A stretch of 64,000 nt of DNA, from assembly GCF_014656075.1 (NCBI RefSeq), contig NZ_BNBS01000001.1:124001-188000 (forward strand), in the 5' to 3' direction. The translations under genes and the position numbers were made by a program. The notes beneath the pieces were generated by a model. The model was not told where the DNA came from. It saw nothing but the letters and a program-made list of their open reading frames with translations, and ran no database searches. The number at the start of each line of letters is the position of its first letter. Position 1 is the first letter of the stretch. Below are positions 38,018-46,848 of the stretch, piece after piece. This DNA comes from Streptomyces hydrogenans. GTDB lineage: Bacteria > Actinomycetota > Actinomycetes > Streptomycetales > Streptomycetaceae.

Positions 38018-40807
38018 ATGACACCGACGACGACGTCCGCCGCCGCGCCGCCGCGGACCGGCTGGGAGGTGGGCCGGCGGTTCCTGCTGCGGGCCGCGGG
38101 CCTGCCGGTCGAGACCGTCCGGGGGCTGCGCTGTCCGCGCGCCCTGGCCTGGGCCGACGAGGTCCTGGCGCACGAGGCCCGGCTCACGGCCGAGGGCACC
38201 GCGCTGAGCGACCGGCTCCACGGCCTGGTCGAGGCCGCCGACGCGGTCGGCGCCGAGACCCGCCGCGCCCTCCTCGCCCTGCGCCGACAGGTCTTCAACA
38301 ACCGGCTGCCCGCCGACCCGGACGCGGCGCGGCGGCTCGTCACCGCGCTGGACGCGGGGACCGGAGCCCGCACCGGGGCATGGCTGGAGGAGCGCCTCCG
38401 TCACGGCGAACTGCTGGCGGAGGGAGCGGAGTTGCTGGCGGCCGAGATGCGCGGGGCGCGGGCCGCGCTCAAGTCGGCGCTCACCGAGGACCGGCTGCGG
38501 CACGGGCTGCTGCTCGCCTCGCCGACACTGGACTCGCGGCTCGACGCGTACCTCGCGGACCCGGCGGCCGAGCCGGGCAGGCGGATGCGGAAGATCGAGC
38601 GGTCCGCGCTCACCTACCTGTACCGGACCGCGTGCAAGACCAGCCCGTTCAGCACGCTGACGCCGGTCGCCTCCGGCGTCTTCGCGTCGGGTGCCGTCGC
38701 TCCCGGGGTGCCGGACACCGGTGCCTCCGGTGCCGTCGGCACGGGGGAGCTGCGCATCGGGGAGGACTGGTCGGGGCACGTGCGGCTGACGGTGGTGGCG
38801 CTCGCGCGGATCGCCGAGCTGATCCTGGCCGATCCGGTGCGGCGGCAGGATCTGCCCGTCGTCCTCTCCCCCGGCTGGGACCGGGACGAGGACCGGATCC
38901 GGTACGTCCGCCAGTCGGTGACCGCGGGCGACGACAGCGCCGCCGTCACCTTCGACGCCGTCCGCGACCGGCTGTTCTACCTGCGCGGCAGCGGGACCCT
39001 GGAGCGACTGCTGGCCTTCCTCGGGGAACGGGACGCGCCGCGCCACCGGGACCTGGTCGGGTGGCTGCGCGAGGAGCACGGGGCGGACCCGGCGGACTGC
39101 GAGCGGTACGCGGCGGCGCTGCTCCAGCTCGGCATGGTGCAGGTCCCGTCCCTGCGGACCGACGTGCACAGCCCCGACCCGCTGCGCTCCTTCCAGGAGT
39201 CGCTGCGGGGGCTCGGCCTGGCGTGGGCGGACGCGGTGGCGGACGGCCTGGAGGCGCCCGCCGCCTGCCTGGCCGCCTACCCCGCGGCGGGGCTCGCCGA
39301 GCGGCGGACGCTGCTGCGCTCGCTGCGGGAGCGGCTGCTCGACGTGCTGCGGGGGCTGGGCGCGGCGGACCCGGCGCTGCCGCAGACGCTCGTGTACGAG
39401 GACGTGAGCGCGGGCGAGGCGGTGACGGCCGACGCGGGGCTGCTGGGCGGGGAGACGGGGCGGGCGCTGCGCCGGGTCGAGGGCGTCCTGCCGCTGTTCG
39501 ACCTGACGCTCCCCCACCGGGTGACGCTGCACGGCTTCTTCCTCGCCCGGTACGGGCGGGGCGGGCGCTGCGACGATCTGCTCGGGCTCGTCCACGACTT
39601 CCACGAGGACCTGTTCGACCAGTACCTGTCCTTCACCGCGCAGCGCGTCCCCTTCGACGCGGACGGCGCGTACGCGCCGGAGGAGAACTGGCTCGGGCAG
39701 CCCGCGATGCGGAGCCTGGACGAGGCCCGCAGACGGTTCGCGGCCGGGATGCGGGCGGCGTGGGAGCGGGACGGCGAGGCGGAGGAACTTCGCCTGACGG
39801 AGGAGCTGCTGACCGGTGTGGCGGACGAACTCGCGCCGTTGGCGCCCGACTTCGTCCCGCAGAGCCATCACCTCCAGTTCGACCTGGCCGAAGGCGGCGG
39901 GCACCGGGTGGTGCTCAACCGTTCGTACGGCGGCCTCGCCTTCCCGTTCAGCCGCTTCACCCACGTGTACGACGGGGACGGGGCGGCCGGGCTGTCCGGG
40001 AGGCTTCGGGAGGAGTCGCGGACGCGGCAGCCTGAGGGCGCGGTCTTCGCGGAGCTGACCGGCGGACCGGTGACCAGCAACCTCAATCTGCACGGACGCC
40101 TGACGGACCACCAGATCGTGTGTCCCGGGGAGACGTCGACGGTGCCGGAGGAGGCGCGGATCGATCTGGACGACCTCTTCCTCGTGCACGAGGAGGAGAC
40201 GGACCGGCTGGTGCTGCGCTCGCGGCGGCTCGGCCGGCGGGTGATCCCCGTGTACCTCGGCTATCTGGTGCCGGTGGCCCTGCCCGAGATCCCGCGGACG
40301 CTGCTCCTGCTGTCGCCGAGCACCATGGCCCCGGCCGACGTGTGGGGCGGGGTGCCGGCGGGCCCGGCGGTCGAGGGGGTGACCCGCAGGCCGCGGGTGG
40401 TCCACGGGGACGTCGTCCTGGCCCGGCGGGCGTGGACCGCGGACACCGCCGTGCTGCCGGTGCGCCGGCCCGGTGGCGAGGAGGCGGCCTGGTGGCTGGA
40501 GTGGCGGCGCTGGCAGCGGGCCCACCGGCTGCCGGACCGGGTCTTCGCGACGCCGCTGCGGGACGGGCGGCGGGTGCCGGGCGCGAAGCCGCTGTACGTG
40601 GACTTCGCGAGCCCGCTGTCGCTGGCCGCCTTCGACGCCCGGCTCGACCGGGAGCCGGGTGCCGCCGTGGTGCTGCGCGAGGCGCTGCCGGCCGAGGACG
40701 GGCTCCAGCTCGTCTCCGGGCGCGGCCGGCACGTGGCCGAACTGGCCGTGGAGACCTTCACCTTCCCCCGCACCCCTATCGAGGACGGCCCGACATGCCG
40801 GAACTGA
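38018..40807 (+). CDS. LanB-type dehydratase, glutamylation domain (split)
   Basis: 929 aa. Sequence signs of the LanB N-terminal domain include FLLRAAGLPVETVRGLRC, RKIERSALTYLYRTACKTSPFSTLTPVASG, DDLFLVHEEETDRLVLRSRRLGRRVIPVYLGYLVP and the terminal PLYVDFASPLSLAAFDARLD. Such enzymes use glutamyl-tRNA to glutamylate Ser/Thr of the precursor so glutamate can be eliminated to Dha/Dhb. The elimination domain is missing and is encoded by the next gene, which overlaps by 13 bases: the split arrangement of thiopeptide and goadsporin loci. A GAGGGGG-type ribosome site precedes the ATG. Confidence 0.9.
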   Translation: MTPTTTSAAAPPRTGWEVGRRFLLRAAGLPVETVRGLRCPRALAWADEVLAHEARLTAEGTALSDRLHGLVEAADAVGAETRRALLALRRQVFNNRLPADPDAARRLVTALDAGTGARTGAWLEERLRHGELLAEGAELLAAEMRGARAALKSALTEDRLRHGLLLASPTLDSRLDAYLADPAAEPGRRMRKIERSALTYLYRTACKTSPFSTLTPVASGVFASGAVAPGVPDTGASGAVGTGELRIGEDWSGHVRLTVVALARIAELILADPVRRQDLPVVLSPGWDRDEDRIRYVRQSVTAGDDSAAVTFDAVRDRLFYLRGSGTLERLLAFLGERDAPRHRDLVGWLREEHGADPADCERYAAALLQLGMVQVPSLRTDVHSPDPLRSFQESLRGLGLAWADAVADGLEAPAACLAAYPAAGLAERRTLLRSLRERLLDVLRGLGAADPALPQTLVYEDVSAGEAVTADAGLLGGETGRALRRVEGVLPLFDLTLPHRVTLHGFFLARYGRGGRCDDLLGLVHDFHEDLFDQYLSFTAQRVPFDADGAYAPEENWLGQPAMRSLDEARRRFAAGMRAAWERDGEAEELRLTEELLTGVADELAPLAPDFVPQSHHLQFDLAEGGGHRVVLNRSYGGLAFPFSRFTHVYDGDGAAGLSGRLREESRTRQPEGAVFAELTGGPVTSNLNLHGRLTDHQIVCPGETSTVPEEARIDLDDLFLVHEEETDRLVLRSRRLGRRVIPVYLGYLVPVALPEIPRTLLLLSPSTMAPADVWGGVPAGPAVEGVTRRPRVVHGDVVLARRAWTADTAVLPVRRPGGEEAAWWLEWRRWQRAHRLPDRVFATPLRDGRRVPGAKPLYVDFASPLSLAAFDARLDREPGAAVVLREALPAEDGLQLVSGRGRHVAELAVETFTFPRTPIEDGPTCRN

Positions 40808-41916
40808 CCGCCCCGCCCGCCACCGCGCCGGGACCGTGGCTGGCGCTGCACGTGTTCTACGCGGCCAGCCCGCGCCCGCTCCTGGTGGACTGCGTCCGTC
40901 CGCTGGTCGCCCGGCTGTCCGAGGACGGACTGCTCGCCGGGCACTTCTTCCTCAACTACTGGTTGGAGGGGCCGCACGTGCGGCTGCGGCTGCGGCCGTC
41001 GAGCGCGGCGGCGGTGCCGGAGGTGCGGCGACGGGCCGAAGAGGCGCTGACCGCCTTCCTGAAGGGCCGGCCGGCGCTGTACGAGGTGGACTCGGGCTTC
41101 CTGAAGGACTTCTACGACGCGCTGTTCGACATCGAGTTCCCCGGCGAGGACCGCGGCCGGTACATGGGCGAGGACGGCCGGATGCGGCTGCGCCCCAACA
41201 ACACCTTCCGCGAGGAGCCGTACGCCCCCGAGTACGCGAAGTACGGCGGCCCGGCCGGCGTGGAGCTGGCCGAGTGGCACTTCCGGCACTCCAGCGAGCT
41301 GGTGGTGGACGCCTTCCGCACGATGAACCTGCACCTGAGGACGGTGCTGCTGGGCACCTCGGCGCAGCTGATGATGGTGATGGCGAGCTGCTTCCTGCCG
41401 GAGGACGACCGGCTCGCCGCCTACCTCGACGGCTACTACCGCTTCTGGCACCGGGCGTTCCCCGACACCGGCTTCATCGGCTCGGAGGAGTACGAGCGCG
41501 GCTACGCGGAGCTCGCCCCCTCGCTCGGGCGCCGGTTCGCCGCGGTCCGCGCCGCGGTCGGGTCGCGGGAGCTGGGGCGGCTGCCGTCGTTCCTGCGGGG
41601 CTGGGCGGAGCACTGCCTGGAGCTGCGGTCCCGGGTGGAGGAGCTGACGGGCCGCGGCGAGCTGGCCTTCCCGGTGTGGGAGGGGCCGGCGCGCGAGGAC
41701 ACCGGGCAAGAGCGGCCGGAGCCGGCGGACGCGGCTCCGCTGGTACCGCTGACGGACGTGTCGGCGGTCCTGCCCCGGCTCCTCTCCCCCTACATGCACA
41801 TGACCAACAACCGGTTGCACGTGACGATCCGGGACGAGGCGTACCTGTCGTTCGTGCTCGGGCGGGTGCTGCGCGAGGGCGTGCCGCACGCGGCGGGGGC
41901 GGGGGTGGGCCCGTGA
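40795..41916 (+). CDS. SpaB_C-type protein, probable glutamate-elimination enzyme
   Basis: 373 aa, the whole length of a SpaB_C domain (thiopeptide-type bacteriocin biosynthesis family). WLALHVFYAASPRP starts the fold; HVRLRLRP (63-68), EPYAPEYAKYGG (residues 141-152) and YMHMTNNRLHV (His335, Arg340) match the elimination-domain motifs of class I lanthipeptide dehydratases. Lys149 stands where NisB-like enzymes have Arg in the E-x-x-R-Y-G-G motif. It should form Dha/Dhb from glutamylated residues. The same fold also makes thiopeptide pyridine rings, so that role cannot be excluded; it is the only such protein in the locus. Confidence 0.85.
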   Translation: MPELTAPPATAPGPWLALHVFYAASPRPLLVDCVRPLVARLSEDGLLAGHFFLNYWLEGPHVRLRLRPSSAAAVPEVRRRAEEALTAFLKGRPALYEVDSGFLKDFYDALFDIEFPGEDRGRYMGEDGRMRLRPNNTFREEPYAPEYAKYGGPAGVELAEWHFRHSSELVVDAFRTMNLHLRTVLLGTSAQLMMVMASCFLPEDDRLAAYLDGYYRFWHRAFPDTGFIGSEEYERGYAELAPSLGRRFAAVRAAVGSRELGRLPSFLRGWAEHCLELRSRVEELTGRGELAFPVWEGPAREDTGQERPEPADAAPLVPLTDVSAVLPRLLSPYMHMTNNRLHVTIRDEAYLSFVLGRVLREGVPHAAGAGVGP

Positions 41917-43019
41917 CGGCGGCCTCCGCCGCGGCCCGCGCCCACCGGCCCGCGCTGCGGCCCGGGGTGCGGTTCAGTCCGGCGCTGCTGCGCGGGCCCC
42001 GGACGGTGCACCTGATCCGGCACCCGGTCACCGGGGCGGCGTTCGAGGTCGGGGAGAAGGAGTACTTCCTGATCGCGCGGCTCGACGGGACGCGGAACCT
42101 GGACGATCTGGCGCCCGCGTACGCGCAGCGGTTCGGGCGGCGGCTCGGCGAGGAGCACTGGACGCGGCTGCTGGGGCTGCTCGGGACCCGGGGCCTGCTC
42201 GTCGGCGCGCCCGACCCGGTCGCGCCCGCGCCGCAGGCGCCGCCGCCGAACTCGGTGTGGCGGGGCACCCGCCCGCTGGTGCGGGATGCGGACGCGACCA
42301 CCGCCCGGCTCCACCGGCTGCTGCGGCCGCTGCTGGGTCCGGCTGTCCAACTGCCGCTGTGCGCGGCCGTCCTGGCGCTGCTCGTGCTGCTGGCCTGGCA
42401 GGCCGGGCCGCTGATCGCGGCGGCGGGCGGGCTGACCCGGCAGCCGGCCGCGCTCGCCGGGATCGCGGTCTTCCTGTGGCTGAGCATCACCGTGCACGAA
42501 CTGGCCCACGGGGTCGCCGCCCAGCACTACGGCGGCCGGGTCGCCGAGATCGGGCTGAAGTGGCGGCTGCCGGCCGCGCTCCTCTACTGCACGGTGGACG
42601 ACTACCTGTTCCTGCCGGGCCTGCGGGCGAAGCTGGTGATCGCCGGGGCGGGCGCCCACCTCAACATGGTGCTGCTGCTGCCCTTCGGCGTGTGGTGGCC
42701 GCTGCTGCCGGCCGGCACTCCCGAACGCCCCTTCGTCGCGGGCCTGTTGCTGCTCGGCACCGTGCAGGGGCTCGGCAATCTGGTGCCGCTGCCACCGCTC
42801 GACGGCTACCGGATGCTGGGACACGCCCTCGGCACCGCCCGGCTCGCCCCGGAGACCCGCGCCTATCTGGCCCTGCGCCGGAGCGGCGGGGCACGGGCGG
42901 TGGCCTCCTACCCGCCCCGGGCCCGGCGGCTCTACACCGCGTACGCGACCGGGGCGGTGCTCCTCGTGGCGCTCGCCGCCACCGCCACCGCCACCCTGCT
43001 GTTCCTGCTGTCGCGGTGA
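41913..43019 (+). CDS. PqqD-like/M50 zinc metalloprotease fusion, membrane
   Basis: 368 aa. Residues about 11-96 (RPALRPGVRFSPALLRG, AAFEVGEKEYFLIARLDGTR) resemble a PqqD-type RiPP recognition fold. After a Pro-rich linker, several hydrophobic helices follow with HELAHG (zinc ligands His195, His199, catalytic Glu196) and NLVPLPPLDGYRM (metal Asp297), the two M50 site-2-protease motifs. It may recognise the leader and cut it at or in the membrane during export. GTG overlaps the stop of the SpaB_C gene (GTGA). Confidence 0.84.
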   Translation: MTAASAAARAHRPALRPGVRFSPALLRGPRTVHLIRHPVTGAAFEVGEKEYFLIARLDGTRNLDDLAPAYAQRFGRRLGEEHWTRLLGLLGTRGLLVGAPDPVAPAPQAPPPNSVWRGTRPLVRDADATTARLHRLLRPLLGPAVQLPLCAAVLALLVLLAWQAGPLIAAAGGLTRQPAALAGIAVFLWLSITVHELAHGVAAQHYGGRVAEIGLKWRLPAALLYCTVDDYLFLPGLRAKLVIAGAGAHLNMVLLLPFGVWWPLLPAGTPERPFVAGLLLLGTVQGLGNLVPLPPLDGYRMLGHALGTARLAPETRAYLALRRSGGARAVASYPPRARRLYTAYATGAVLLVALAATATATLLFLLSR

Positions 43020-43067
43020 ACCGCGACCCCGCACCTCCGCCCTCCCGACCGAAGGACCGCGCACCAC

Positions 43068-44057
43068 ATGAGTGAGGTACAGGCCATGCCAGCAACCACC
43101 GCCCCGGGCGGCCCGCCGGCCCCCGCCGTCCGCGTCGAGGCAGTCTCCAAGCGGTACGGCGACCGGCTCGCCGTCGACGACGTGACCCTGGAGATCCGCC
43201 AGGGCGAGTTCTTCGGACTGCTCGGGCCCAACGGGGCCGGAAAGTCGACCCTGGTGGAGATCATGGAGGGGCTGCGCCGGGCGGACGCGGGCACGGTCGC
43301 CCTGTTCGGCCGCTCCCCCTGGCCCCGGGACACGACGCTGCTCCCCCGGATCGGCGTGCAGACGCAGTCCTCCGCCTTCTTCGTCCGGCAGACCGCGCAC
43401 GAGCACCTGCGCACGGTCGCCGCGCTCTACGGGGCGCCGCGGACGGCGGTCGACGCCACGCTGGAGACGGTGGGGCTCACCGGGCAGCGCGACGTGCGGG
43501 TGGAGAGCCTGTCGGGCGGGCAGCGGCAGCGGCTCGCCATCGCCTCCGCCCTCGTCCACGCACCGGAGCTGATCTTCCTGGACGAGCCGACGGCCGCGCT
43601 CGACCCGCAGGCCCGCCGGGCCCTGTGGGAGGTGCTGCGCGGGCTGAAGGCGGCGGGCCGCACGATCGTCTACACCACCCACCACCTGGACGAGGCCGAG
43701 GAGCTGTGCGACCGGATCGCGATCCTGGTGGACGGCCGGATCGCGGTGACGGACTCCCCGCACCGCCTGGTCGGCGCCTCGCGCGCGCCGAGCCGGGTGC
43801 TGCTGCCCGAAGGCCGCCTCGACGAGGCGACCGCCAGGGCGATCGAGGGCGTGGAGCGGGTCAGCGCCCAGGGCGGCTCGCTCGTCCTGGAGACCCACGC
43901 CGTCGGGCCGGTGCTCACCGCCGTCGACCGGATCGCGGGCCTGGACGGGGTGCAGACCCGTACCGCGAGCCTGGAGGACGTCTACCTCGACCTGACCGCC
44001 CGGCCCGCCGAAGCCGCAGGCACCGCCGCGACGACCGCCGAGACCACGGAGCCGTGA
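43068..44057 (+). CDS. ABC transporter ATP-binding protein (DrrA-like)
   Basis: 329 aa. Walker A GPNGAGKST (53-61), signature LSGGQRQRLAIASAL, Walker B ELIFLDEP and switch His in YTTHHLDEAEEL. It powers the ABC-2 permease encoded next, to export the mature peptide and/or give self-protection. The ATG at 43068 is chosen; an in-frame ATG at 43086 preceded by GAGG is an equally possible start. It follows the protease gene by 48 bases. Confidence 0.92.
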   Translation: MSEVQAMPATTAPGGPPAPAVRVEAVSKRYGDRLAVDDVTLEIRQGEFFGLLGPNGAGKSTLVEIMEGLRRADAGTVALFGRSPWPRDTTLLPRIGVQTQSSAFFVRQTAHEHLRTVAALYGAPRTAVDATLETVGLTGQRDVRVESLSGGQRQRLAIASALVHAPELIFLDEPTAALDPQARRALWEVLRGLKAAGRTIVYTTHHLDEAEELCDRIAILVDGRIAVTDSPHRLVGASRAPSRVLLPEGRLDEATARAIEGVERVSAQGGSLVLETHAVGPVLTAVDRIAGLDGVQTRTASLEDVYLDLTARPAEAAGTAATTAETTEP

Positions 44058-44059
44058 CC

Positions 44060-44815
44060 ATGAGCGCCTACACCGCACTGACCGGGGCGGGATACCGGGC
44101 CCAGGTCCGCGACCGGACCACCCTGTTCTTCACCTTCGCCTTCCCGCTGCTCTTCCTCGTCGTCTTCGGCCTCATCTTCAAGGGCCAGGCGGTGGAGGAG
44201 AGCGGACTGTCCTACCTCTCGTACACGGCGGCGGGCGTCCTGTCGTGGGGCGTGGCGAACGCCGCCGTCTTCGGGATCGCCTTCACCCTGATGCAGTGGC
44301 GGTCGGACGACATCCTGCGGCTGATCCGGATGTCGCCCGCGCCGCTGACGGCGGTCATCGGCTCCCGCTACGCGATCGCGCTGGTGGTCGGCGCCGTGCA
44401 GTCGCTGCTGTTCGTCGGGGTCGCGATGCTGCCGGTCTTCGGGCTCGAACCCGCGTCCGGCTGGCCGCTGCTGGTGCCCGTGCTGGCGCTGGGGGTGACC
44501 ACCTTCCTGCTCCTCGGGGTGATCATCGGCTCGTTCGCGGACACCCCGGAGTCGGTGGCGGCGGTCGCCAACTTCCTGATGCTGCCGATGGCGTTCCTCT
44601 CGGGCTCCTTCTTCCCGCTCGACTCGATGCCGGAGTGGCTCCGGACGGTGTCCCTGGTGATGCCGCTGCGCTACCTCAACGACGCCGTCTCGCACGCGCT
44701 CGCCGGACGCGGCGACTCCTCCGACGTCCTGGTGGGCTGCGCCGGGCTGCTCGCCTTCGCGGTCGTCTTCGGCGCGGTCGCCATGAAGACCTTCCGCTGG
44801 ACGAGGTCCTCGTGA
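44060..44815 (+). CDS. ABC-2 type transporter permease
   Basis: 251 aa with six hydrophobic segments. Typical ABC-2 pieces are RDRTTLFFTFAFPLLFLVVFG at the start, then MQWRSDDILRLIRMSPAPL and FLMLPMAFLSGSFFPLDSMPEWL. It forms the membrane channel for the preceding ATPase. An in-frame GTG at 44054, overlapping the ATPase stop, is an alternative start. It is followed with overlap by YcaO-2, so export and modification genes are co-translated. Confidence 0.9.
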   Translation: MSAYTALTGAGYRAQVRDRTTLFFTFAFPLLFLVVFGLIFKGQAVEESGLSYLSYTAAGVLSWGVANAAVFGIAFTLMQWRSDDILRLIRMSPAPLTAVIGSRYAIALVVGAVQSLLFVGVAMLPVFGLEPASGWPLLVPVLALGVTTFLLLGVIIGSFADTPESVAAVANFLMLPMAFLSGSFFPLDSMPEWLRTVSLVMPLRYLNDAVSHALAGRGDSSDVLVGCAGLLAFAVVFGAVAMKTFRWTRSS

Positions 44816-46779
44816 GCGCCCCCACGACGGAGCGGCCCGATCAGCCCCCGGCCGAAGCGCCGATGGACCGGGCCCGGGGCGAGCTGCGGGCCGCGCTGGC
44901 CGGCCGGCTCGGGACCGACGTGCCGGTGGTGCCGGTCGGCGTCACCGACGTCGCCGTGCCGCTCGGCGGGCCGGGCGCGCCCGACCCGTGGGCCGCCGAG
45001 CGGGCCGGAGCCCGGGTCCACCTCACCGCCTCCGCCGTCCTCGTCGGCCCCTGGGGCGGCGACGGCACCGCTCCCGCCTGCGGGCGCTGTCTGGCCCTGC
45101 GCTGGCAGCGGCTGCGCAGCCGGAGCGAGCGCGACGCCCTGGAGACCGGAGGCCCGCAGAGCCCCCGTCCGGCCGGCGCCTGGCCGCTGCTCACCCCGCA
45201 CGTCTTCGACGCGGTGGCGGCGGTCTGGTCGGCGGTCCTGGCCGGGCCGGGCGCCGAACCGCCGGCCCCTCGGGCGGCGGACCGCGCGCTTCCCCAGGTG
45301 ACCCGGGTCGACCTGGAGACGCTCGCGGTGCGGACGTACCCGCTGCTCGCCGACCCGCTCTGCCCGGACTGCGCCCCCGCCCCGGAGCCCGCCGCGCCGC
45401 GCCGCCTCGACCTGGTGGAGCGGCGGAAGGCGAGCCCCGGCTCCTACCGGCTGCGGCCGGCCGGCGCGTACCCGATCCCCGAGGACGCGCTGGCCAATCC
45501 GGTCTGCGGGGCACTCGGCGGCGGGACCTGGCTGAGCGTCACCTCGCCGACGACCGCGCCGGTCGCCGGCAGCGTCTTCGTGCGCGGCTACGCGGGGCTC
45601 AACGACGTGACCTGGAGCGGGCAGGAGAACGCCTTCGCGACCAGCCGCACCCTGGCCTTCCTGGAGGGGCTGGAACGGTACGCGGGCACCCACCGGCGCG
45701 CCCCGCGCCTCCCTGTCGTCGGTTCGTGGAACGAGCTGCGGGACCGAGCGGTCGATCCGGCGGAGTGCGGCTTCTACGACGCGCGCACCTACCGCGAGGA
45801 CCCGCTGGTCGACCCGTTCGACCCGGACCGGGCCATCCCGTGGGAGTGGGGGTGGTCGCTGCGCGACGCGCGGCCGGTCCTGGTGCCGTCCCGGTTGGTC
45901 TACTACAGCGCGGGCCTCCAGGCGGACAACTTCGTCTTCGAGTGCTCCAACGGCTGCGCCATCGGCGGGAGCCTGGAGGAGGCGGTGCTCGGCGGCCTGC
46001 TCGAACTGGTGGAGCGGGACGCCTTCCTGAACGCCTGGTACGGCGCGGCCCGACTGCCGGCGATCGACCTGGCGACGGTCGGCGGGCGGGCGGCGGCGAT
46101 GACGGAGCGGGCCGCGCTCCAGGGCTACGACGTGCACGCCCTCGATCACCGGATCGACCTGCCGGTGCCGGTGGTGACGGCGGTCGCGGTGCGCCGCGAC
46201 GGCGGCCCGGGACTGCTGTCTTTCGCCGCCGCGGCCTCGCTCGATCCGCGCGCGGCCGTGGAGGGGGCCCTCTCGGAGGTCCTCACCTACATCCCGCACC
46301 TCTCCCGGCAGACCCACGAGCGACGGGCCGAACTGGAGGCGATGGCGGACGACTTCTTCCTGGTGCGGCACCTGAAGGACCACGCCCAGCTGTACGGGCT
46401 GCCGCGGATGGCGGAGCACGCGCGGGCCTTCCTGACGCCGCCGGCGGTGCGCTCCTTCGGGGAGACCTACCGGGAGTGGGAGGCGTCGGGGCGGCCGGCG
46501 ACGCTGGACCTGCGGGACGACCTGCGGGCGGTGACGGACGCGCTGGCCGGCGCGGGCCACGACGTGATCGTGGTGGACCAGACGACGCCGGAGCAGGAGC
46601 GGATGGGGCTGCGCACGGTCAGCACGCTGGTGCCGGGGCTGCTGCCCATCGACTTCGGCTGGAACCGTCAGCGGGCGCCGTCGCTGCCGCGGCTGCGGAC
46701 CGCGCTGCGGCGCGGCGGGCACCGGGCGGCGGACCTGACGGACTCCGAGGTCCACCGGGTGCCGCACCCCTTCCCGTAG
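44812..46779 (+). CDS. YcaO cyclodehydratase 2
   Basis: 655 aa, built like YcaO-1: an N-terminal E1-like remnant with four Cys (ACGRCLALRWQRL and LCPDCAP) and VLVGPWGG, then a YcaO domain with RTLAFLEGLERYAG and FECSNGCAIGGSLEEAV, and the C-terminus RVPHPFP. No TfuA partner is present, so azoline formation is more likely than thioamidation. Two YcaOs may split the work between Cys and Ser/Thr or between parts of the core. GTG overlaps the permease stop (GTGA). Last gene of the plus-strand operon, ended by a 16-bp hairpin. Confidence 0.89.
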   Translation: MSAPTTERPDQPPAEAPMDRARGELRAALAGRLGTDVPVVPVGVTDVAVPLGGPGAPDPWAAERAGARVHLTASAVLVGPWGGDGTAPACGRCLALRWQRLRSRSERDALETGGPQSPRPAGAWPLLTPHVFDAVAAVWSAVLAGPGAEPPAPRAADRALPQVTRVDLETLAVRTYPLLADPLCPDCAPAPEPAAPRRLDLVERRKASPGSYRLRPAGAYPIPEDALANPVCGALGGGTWLSVTSPTTAPVAGSVFVRGYAGLNDVTWSGQENAFATSRTLAFLEGLERYAGTHRRAPRLPVVGSWNELRDRAVDPAECGFYDARTYREDPLVDPFDPDRAIPWEWGWSLRDARPVLVPSRLVYYSAGLQADNFVFECSNGCAIGGSLEEAVLGGLLELVERDAFLNAWYGAARLPAIDLATVGGRAAAMTERAALQGYDVHALDHRIDLPVPVVTAVAVRRDGGPGLLSFAAAASLDPRAAVEGALSEVLTYIPHLSRQTHERRAELEAMADDFFLVRHLKDHAQLYGLPRMAEHARAFLTPPAVRSFGETYREWEASGRPATLDLRDDLRAVTDALAGAGHDVIVVDQTTPEQERMGLRTVSTLVPGLLPIDFGWNRQRAPSLPRLRTALRRGGHRAADLTDSEVHRVPHPFP

Positions 46780-46791
46780 CGGGAACGCGGG

Positions 46792-46829
46792 CGCGCCCGG
46801 TGTCCGTGGGACGACGGACACCGGGCGCG
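46792..46829. terminator. Bidirectional hairpin between operon end and precursor end
   Basis: CGCGCCCGGTGTCCGT (46792-46807) pairs perfectly with ACGGACACCGGGCGCG (46814-46829) over 16 bp with a 6-base loop. It lies 12 bases after the YcaO-2 stop and 19 bases after the precursor stop on the other strand, so it can end both transcripts. Confidence 0.85.
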
Positions 46830-46848
46830 TGCCGCACCCGACGAGGGG

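Noticed and set aside
40795..41916. SpaB_C protein as a dedicated [4+2] thiopeptide cyclase
   Set aside because: It keeps elimination-type motifs and the locus needs an elimination partner for the split LanB; a cyclase role remains possible but is not the first choice.
44812..46779. YcaO-2 as a thioamide-forming enzyme
   Set aside because: No TfuA gene nearby and the C-terminal PHPFP fits azoline formation.
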